From NCBI GenBank assembly GCA_014621425.1, contig JAANBB010000704.1, positions 1 through 14,021 of the forward strand: a DNA stretch of 14,021 bases, given 5' to 3'. The translations under genes were made by a program, and so were the position numbers. Numbering within the stretch: position 1 is the first letter of the stretch; each line of letters opens with the position of its first letter. Shown piece by piece: positions 9,176 through 14,021 of the stretch. The notes beneath the pieces were generated by a model. The model was not told the DNA's origin and did not search any database. It saw nothing but the letters and a program-made list of their open reading frames with translations. This DNA comes from Cylindrodendrum hubeiense (Eukaryota > Ascomycota > Sordariomycetes > Hypocreales > Nectriaceae).

Positions 9176-11263
9176 ATGATTTTACTGCTCCTTCTCGGGT
9201 TGAGCGTTAGCTCTTACGCACTTAGTGTTCCTTCACCCTCCTTCAAGCTTTCTCCACGGTCATGTTTGCCTGCATTAAATTACACTGTTGAATATGAATA
9301 CGTGGGCTGCTTCACCGACTCCTCTGATCCGAGGACTCTGGGAGGAAGTAGCGTCAGCTCAAGCCTGAACACGCCTGCTTATTGTGCCAGTGTGCGTAGC
9401 CGTGCTGGTTACTCGTACGCCGGTGTAGAGTACGGCAGGTACATTTAACGCAATCCATTTGGAATTCCGGGTTATGAACTGATTTCTTGTTTCACTTCAC
9501 AGTCAGTGCTACAGCGGTAACAACATCAATTCGGATGCTAGCCAGGCCGACGAAAGTTCTTGCAACCACGCGTGTGATGGTGACTCGTCTGAAAATTGTG
9601 GATAGGCATGGTTGTAAGTAACGGATGATGGTCCCTCTTGAAATTACAAGGAATAACCAATCTTTCCTCTCAGTATTAACATATATTCCGTCAAAAACTC
9701 TGTGCCTGGAGGCATTTCACCCTACCCGGATTGTTCGCGAGATCCTCTTTGCTCCCTCGATATTTGCGATCCCTCGCTGCCAGCCAAGAGCCGTGCTACA
9801 TCGTTAATAGCTGAATACACCAATGAGGAGAAACTTATCGATCTTGTCAATACCGCCCCCGGTGTTGATAGGCTTGGTATATTCCCATACCAGTGGTGGG
9901 CAGAGGGGCTGCACGGCCTTGCGTACTCTCCCGGCACCAGTTTTTCATCCTCTGGAAACTTCAGCCATGCATCCTCATTCCCAATGCCTATTCTCACGAG
10001 CGCCGCATTCGATGACCAGGTGGTACTAGACATTGGAAAGGTCATAAGCATCGAAACCAGAGCTTACAATAACGACGGTCGAGTAGGGTTTGATCTCTAT
10101 GTGAGTCACTTCAGCTAATCTGCGTTCCAGCCCATTAGAGGAACAACCCGTGGCCAACCAGAGCAGTCTCCAACTATCAACACCTTCAAAGACCCCCGTT
10201 GGGGACGTGGTCAGGAATGTCCTGGAGAGGATCCTTTCCACGCAGAAAATTATGTTCGGGCCATGCTTAGCGGGCTAGAAGACGACTCAACTGGATATTA
10301 GAGGGTCGTCGCAACCTGCAAGCACTATGCTGCTAATGACTTTGAGGACTGTATGGGTACAGAAAGATACGGCTTCGACGCTATCATCACAACGCAAGAA
10401 CTTTCGGAATACTATCTGCCCCCTTTCAAGACTTGTGCGGTGGAAAAGAATGTCGGTGCGTTCATGTGCAGCTATAATGGCATCAACGGCACGCCTCTTT
10501 GCGCCAACCACTATCTCCTAGAAGACATCTTGCGCCAGCATTGGAACTGGGAGAGTGATGAACATTATATCACAACGGACTGTGATTGCGTTCCCTTGAT
10601 GGTTACCCATCACAAGTTCACAGATAATTATGGCGAAGCAGCCGCTCTGGCAATGAAAGCTAGCACTAATCTGGAGTGTAACAGCACACCGGGTGCTGAG
10701 TTTTTAATATCTGCTTGGGAGCAAGGACTAATCTCAGAGGAGGATGTCAACAAAGCACTCATCCGTCTTATGACAGCATTAGTAACGGTCGGGATGTTCG
10801 ATCCCGCCGACGGCGGCCAAGAACTTCGGGAAATTGGTTGGGACGCAGTTAACACTGAGGCCGCGCAGCAGCTAGCTTACAAGGCTGCCGTTAGCGGTTC
10901 AGCTATCATCAAGAATGATGGCTCCAGCAGTCTTTCACGACTTTACAAGTCGAGGTCACAAACACTGGCAAGGTTGCATCCGATTATGTTGCGCTGCTGT
11001 TCCAGAAGAACAATGCCGGCCCCGAGACCCTTCAAAACTTTGTCGGCCTACACAAGAATCAGGGATATCAACCCGGAGATACGGCTTCCTCTGGGTTTGA
11101 AATCACCCTAGAGCGGCTTGTTCGGGTTGATGAGGATGGGAACCGTGTTTTGTACCCTGGATACTACGAGTTCTTCGTTGATTTGGATGCGAAGTCTACA
11201 GTGAGCTTCACACTCAAAGGCTCCCCTGTGTTGATCGAAGAGTTTCCACAGCCAAGAAATTAG
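9176..11263 (+). pseudogene. Broken secreted WSC-domain/GH3 beta-xylosidase fusion gene
   Basis: The ancestor would have been a secreted xylan-degrading exo-enzyme with a carbohydrate-binding WSC module. Segments are 9176-9438, 9503-9613, 9674-10100 and 10167-11263; introns of 64, 60 and 66 nt keep the frame. A signal peptide (MILLLLLGLSVSSYA) precedes a WSC domain (YEYVGCFTDS... to NCG), in which one conserved Cys appears as Ser (QCYSGN). TAG at 9603-9605 follows at codon 122. Exon 3 runs directly into GH3: SPYPDCSRDPLC, EGLHGL, SFPMPIL. Exon 4 continues with DPRWGRGQE, a second TAG at 10299-10301, CKHYAAND, and ITTDCD, whose Asp (10578-10580) matches the GH3 nucleophile. After KNDG (about 10920) some 280-300 residues of the C-terminal GH3 domain are missing and the frame shifts. 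The fibronectin-III end (VEVTNTGKVASDY ... VRVDEDGNRVLYPG) then runs to TAG 11261-11263. The domain with the acid/base Glu is lost, so no active enzyme is expected. Confidence 0.9.
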
Positions 11264-12592
11264 CTACAGTAGTTGACCGTAATTTTACCTGGGTCATGTA
11301 TCTATGACAAATCTTCTCTTAAAGTAGCAGCCAGCCCATGGAGACGAGGCTGACCCCCAATACTGGTCGTGTGACGTCGACTTCGAAACCAGAGGCTCAT
11401 CTCACCGCTCCAAGCCCAGACAGAAAGCCGAGAAATATGCAGTCACACATCAACTCCCCGTTGCGAGGCATTTATTGAAATTTCTGCGTCCTTGCTTGAC
11501 CGGTGCATCCGCTAAATGAAGGGGCTGCTGTGTAACTCAAAGGTCAGCCGCTCATTCACTACAAGCGGTCACGCACCATCACCGAGATGCATCCAAATCG
11601 CCATTATGACCTCTTCTCTTATATGGGCATGTTTAAGGTTAAAAAAGACGAAACCGGCGCTCTTGTGCCGATAAGGCAGATATGTTGCCTCCGAAGTGGG
11701 CGAAACCTCGGTTGTGGTTCCGACGCCGCCGATCTGACGTGCAGTGTTTCGGCGACGATTGACGGGGGCGACACCACCCGGCAGACAGAAATATCCGAAA
11801 AAGGCCAAGAAACTTGGGTCACAACGCTCGGGTTTTAAATCCAGCCATCCCGCTAGTGGTTCGGTTTGAGACTGCACTTCTAGGCGGGATTGTTTCCAGA
11901 GAGTTTGGGTGTGTTTGGAGGCCAGCGTACTGGTTGCACGAAGGAGACAAGAGACTGTCGGGGATAGTTTTAATTATTCTTTCAATTATTGCCATTGGCT
12001 TGTTTGGTATCTAAATTCTAGAGGCCTTGAACTAAGGGGTAACTCGGTGCGGCGCTTGTATTTGAACTTTGGGACGTTCTGTGTCCCGTTGCTGGAGCGC
12101 CGCCGCCAAGATGTGTCAGAACATGAGACGCCTCTCGACACAACCACCACGATGTACCTCGGCAGGTCTCAAGGTCTTCCGCCACCTCCAAGTGCTTCAC
12201 ATTGCCCCATGGTGCATATCCATCTGCGGCACCGTCCCAAGCGGGCCCCTCTCCCTTCATTGGGGCCCGTCATCATGCAAACCTGGCATGAGATTCTTTC
12301 AAATGGAAAGAGTAGTAAAACAAAACAAACAACTGGTGTTCATGTAGGGGATATCTTTATAAAATAAAATCAAAAAAACGCCGACGCTCGCTTAATGTCG
12401 TGGTATGAAGAAGTGGTGGGTGAGGATGGGCGTAGGTGGAGGTAATTCTAGTGCGTCTGTACCTCTAGATGGGGCGGGTTCTTCTTTCTCGTGATGGTGT
12501 GAATACAGTCTCTCCTGCGCTTGTCTCATCCTTTGGTAATGAGATGAGCCGGAGAGAAAAGGTCTGGCAGATAAAATCCAGCATAGCCTAGA
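11264..12592. other. Convergent intergenic region without a recognised gene
   Basis: This spacer lies between the end of the GH3 pseudogene (plus) and the end of the membrane-protein gene (minus). Open frames of 66 to 152 codons occur, but none shows a known motif; one plus frame near 11950-12014 ends in a short hydrophobic tail but has no ATG. An A-rich tract lies at 12355-12378. No RNA gene, repeat array or transposon signature was seen. Confidence 0.5.
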
Positions 12593-13158
12593 CTACGCAC
12601 GACTGGCGCCGCCAGCGCGTCCACGCTTAGGTAGAGTCCATGGTGTGTCGCAGATGATCTGATGGGTATGTTAGCATCACTTGTCGCGTTTCAACAGACA
12701 GAATAGAATGTAGCTTACCTCGCCTTCGCTGTATCCCCAAAAGTACACAATCATGCCGATGAGATAGTAGATGGCCGCGTTGGTGCCTTGGTAGATGAGA
12801 GCCGCAGACAGTGCGGTTAGAGGCAGGATGGCGAGGCGGAATTCGAGTGATCGATGGAGGGGTGAGCCAGCGATGAAGCCAAGGGGCCACTCGATGCCGA
12901 TCATAACGAGGCCCATGATGAGATTTACTATTTGTAATATGGGTATGGGCTTCACGCCTCCGTCTAGTGAGTGGGTCAAGAAGTCCCAGAAAATCTTGGG
13001 CCACACGAAGCACTCGATGGCAGCGATGACTTGGTCTATGGATGGTTAGCCAACGAATCCCTCGCGAGAAGGTGGCCGTAAGGCATCGACGTTGACTTAC
13101 AAGCTGCAGCGCTCATGATGATGAGGCGAGCCCAGTGGTTCTTGATGAGCTTTCCCAT
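12593..13158 (-). CDS. Conserved fungal four-helix membrane protein (DUF7727-like), function unknown
   Basis: Exons on the minus strand are 13158-13101, 13035-12719 and 12658-12593, with introns of 65 and 60 nt, each with a GCTAAC branch site close to the acceptor. The spliced product is 146 aa. Four hydrophobic segments are visible at about 11-31, 52-70, 84-101 and 104-121, so it is an integral membrane protein. Family-like stretches include MGKLIKNHWARLI at the start, WPKIFWDFLT, GGVKPIPILQ, YQGTNAAIYYL and YFWGYSEGE, and the basic tail WTLPKRGR. I recall this pattern from a widespread ascomycete family of unknown function annotated as DUF7727; the name comes from memory. If the second intron were retained, the protein would end after 13 different residues (VSYILFCLLKRDK). 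The gene appears intact and converges on the GH3 pseudogene. Confidence 0.88.
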
Positions 13159-13643
13159 TGTGTTTTGGTTGGGGGATGTCGATTAAGTGTTGGTTTGCTG
13201 AATGATCCTTGCGGATGCACAGTCCTGTCCTTCTCTTGAGGAGTCGTCCGTCTATCGGAATCTCGTCGAAATTATGGTACACGTCGGCTCTGTCAAAGAT
13301 GCCGTCGGGGAGCGCAAGTAGCCGGACCTGCGGCAGTGTCGGGGAGTAGAGGGCAAAAGGCGTTGAATATTAAACAAGGTGATTGCTAGGCCGAGTGGAC
13401 AAGCAATGAAGAAGTTGAGTGGAGAACGTCAGACCTGCAGACGATGTGATGGAGAGTGAAGATTGAGGGCGGAAAGGGCCGATGTATATGAAGAAGCGGG
13501 TGGGCGGAGCGGAGGGATGGTGGACCCCGGAGGGCAGGCGGAAGTTGGTGTATCAGATGGGCGAAGCCGTGTCGCGGAAGACGATTCGAGAATCCAGGCT
13601 CTGACGATTTGGGCTATGAGGGCAGCGAGGATGCAAACACTGG
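13159..13643 (-). promoter_or_regulatory. Leader and promoter of the membrane-protein gene, free of ATG on its sense strand
   Basis: For 485 bases upstream of the start codon the sense (minus) strand contains no ATG, where seven or more would be expected by chance. Between about 13440 and 13560 that strand is rich in C and T, as is common around fungal transcription starts. A leader of some 250 to 400 nt is likely. The exact start, and any leader intron, cannot be seen. Confidence 0.45.
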
Positions 13644-13935
13644 CATGTTTCCGCTGTGAGACAGATGGCGAGGTGTGTCACGGAAGAGAGCAATGCCGGG
13701 CGAGGTGGTGTTGTAGAGGGCGAGACAAGCGCGAGGCGTGGAGCTGTTGTCGTCGCAAGAAGCAGGCAGAGGCGGCGATCATACACGAGGGCGTTCGGAA
13801 AGACGGGATCTGAAGCATCGGGAGAGGGGACAGCGACAGGCCGGGGCGGATGGCAGCCAGGCGAGTTTTATCAACGGAAGCCCGGGTCTGCAGCGTTCTG
13901 GCTGGGCGGAGAGGGACGCAGAGCGGGCGAATGCG
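13644..13935. other. Upstream region without a recognised gene
   Basis: The plus strand is rich in G and A and the open frames are low-complexity and arginine-rich on both strands. Nothing recognisable was found; it probably holds promoter sequence of the membrane-protein gene. Confidence 0.4.
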
Positions 13936-13982
13936 ACGCAACGCCGCTGCAACGCAACCGCAACGCAACCGCAACCGCAACG
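13936..13982. repeat. Imperfect CGCAAC hexamer repeat
   Basis: The tract is built from CGCAAC-like hexamers (CGCAAC, CGCTGCAAC, CGCAAC, and the variant CCGCAAC) ending at CAACGG. It is a simple-sequence repeat at the window edge with no visible coding role. Confidence 0.7.
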
Positions 13983-14021
13983 GAAGCCACAGCGGCCGGC
14001 CATCGAGGCCAGGGACTCAAC

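Noticed and set aside
9603..10301. Programmed readthrough of the two TAG codons in the GH3 gene
   Set aside because: The stops are followed by GCA and AGG, not a CTA-type readthrough context, and the downstream deletion with frameshift would leave the product inactive anyway.
11370..11400. TTCGAAACC on the plus strand, which suggested a tRNA B box
   Set aside because: No matching A box, cloverleaf arms or terminator could be built around it on either strand.
11814..12014. Short plus-strand frame ending in a hydrophobic tail (tail-anchored protein?)
   Set aside because: It has no ATG start, no recognisable N-terminal part, and lies in a spacer with no other gene-like signal.

Overview
The window is nuclear DNA of a filamentous ascomycete (Pezizomycotina). 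Every recognisable gene is cut by short introns of 48 to 66 nt with GT...AG ends, mostly with a CTAAC/CTAAT-type branch site, and the products are typical of plant-associated or saprotrophic moulds. The first gene closely resembles the Fusarium CYP505 (P450foxy) family, which suggests Sordariomycetes, perhaps Hypocreales. That placement is an inference from recalled family sequences, not a computed match.

Layout: (1) 1-2978, minus strand: a self-sufficient fatty-acid hydroxylase of the CYP505 family (P450 heme domain fused to a P450 reductase), six exons seen, with the C-terminal NADPH-binding end lost beyond base 1. (2) 2979-6193: a 3.2-kb divergent spacer. It holds the CYP505 leader and a TATA-like box, a possible small gene or first exon at 4150-4320, and a degenerate tandem repeat of about 50 bp near 4.62-4.77 kb. 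(3) 6194-7636, plus strand: a complete secreted GH28 pectinase (four exons, 429 aa) with a TATA box, a cluster of CreA-type motifs upstream and a poly(A) signal downstream. (4) 7637-9175: an AT-rich spacer ending in a promoter with two XlnR-type GGCTAAA motifs and a TATA box. (5) 9176-11263, plus strand: a broken gene for a secreted WSC-domain/GH3 beta-xylosidase fusion, with two in-frame TAG codons and an internal deletion plus frameshift that removes most of the C-terminal GH3 domain. (6) 11264-12592: a spacer with no gene recognised. (7) 12593-13158, minus strand: a complete three-exon gene for a small four-helix membrane protein of a conserved fungal family (DUF7727-like), preceded by a long leader free of ATG.

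The GH28 enzyme and the dead GH3/WSC gene both belong to secreted plant cell-wall degradation (pectin and xylan side). They lie on the same strand about 1.5 kb apart and carry different regulatory motifs (CreA-type versus XlnR-type). The CYP505 and the membrane-protein gene look unrelated to them. I see no evidence for a defence system, mobile element, CRISPR array, tRNA or rRNA. The least ordinary items are the WSC-GH3 fusion pseudogene, whose first stop falls at the end of the WSC domain, the ATG-free leaders, and the unassigned 56-codon reading frame at 4150.
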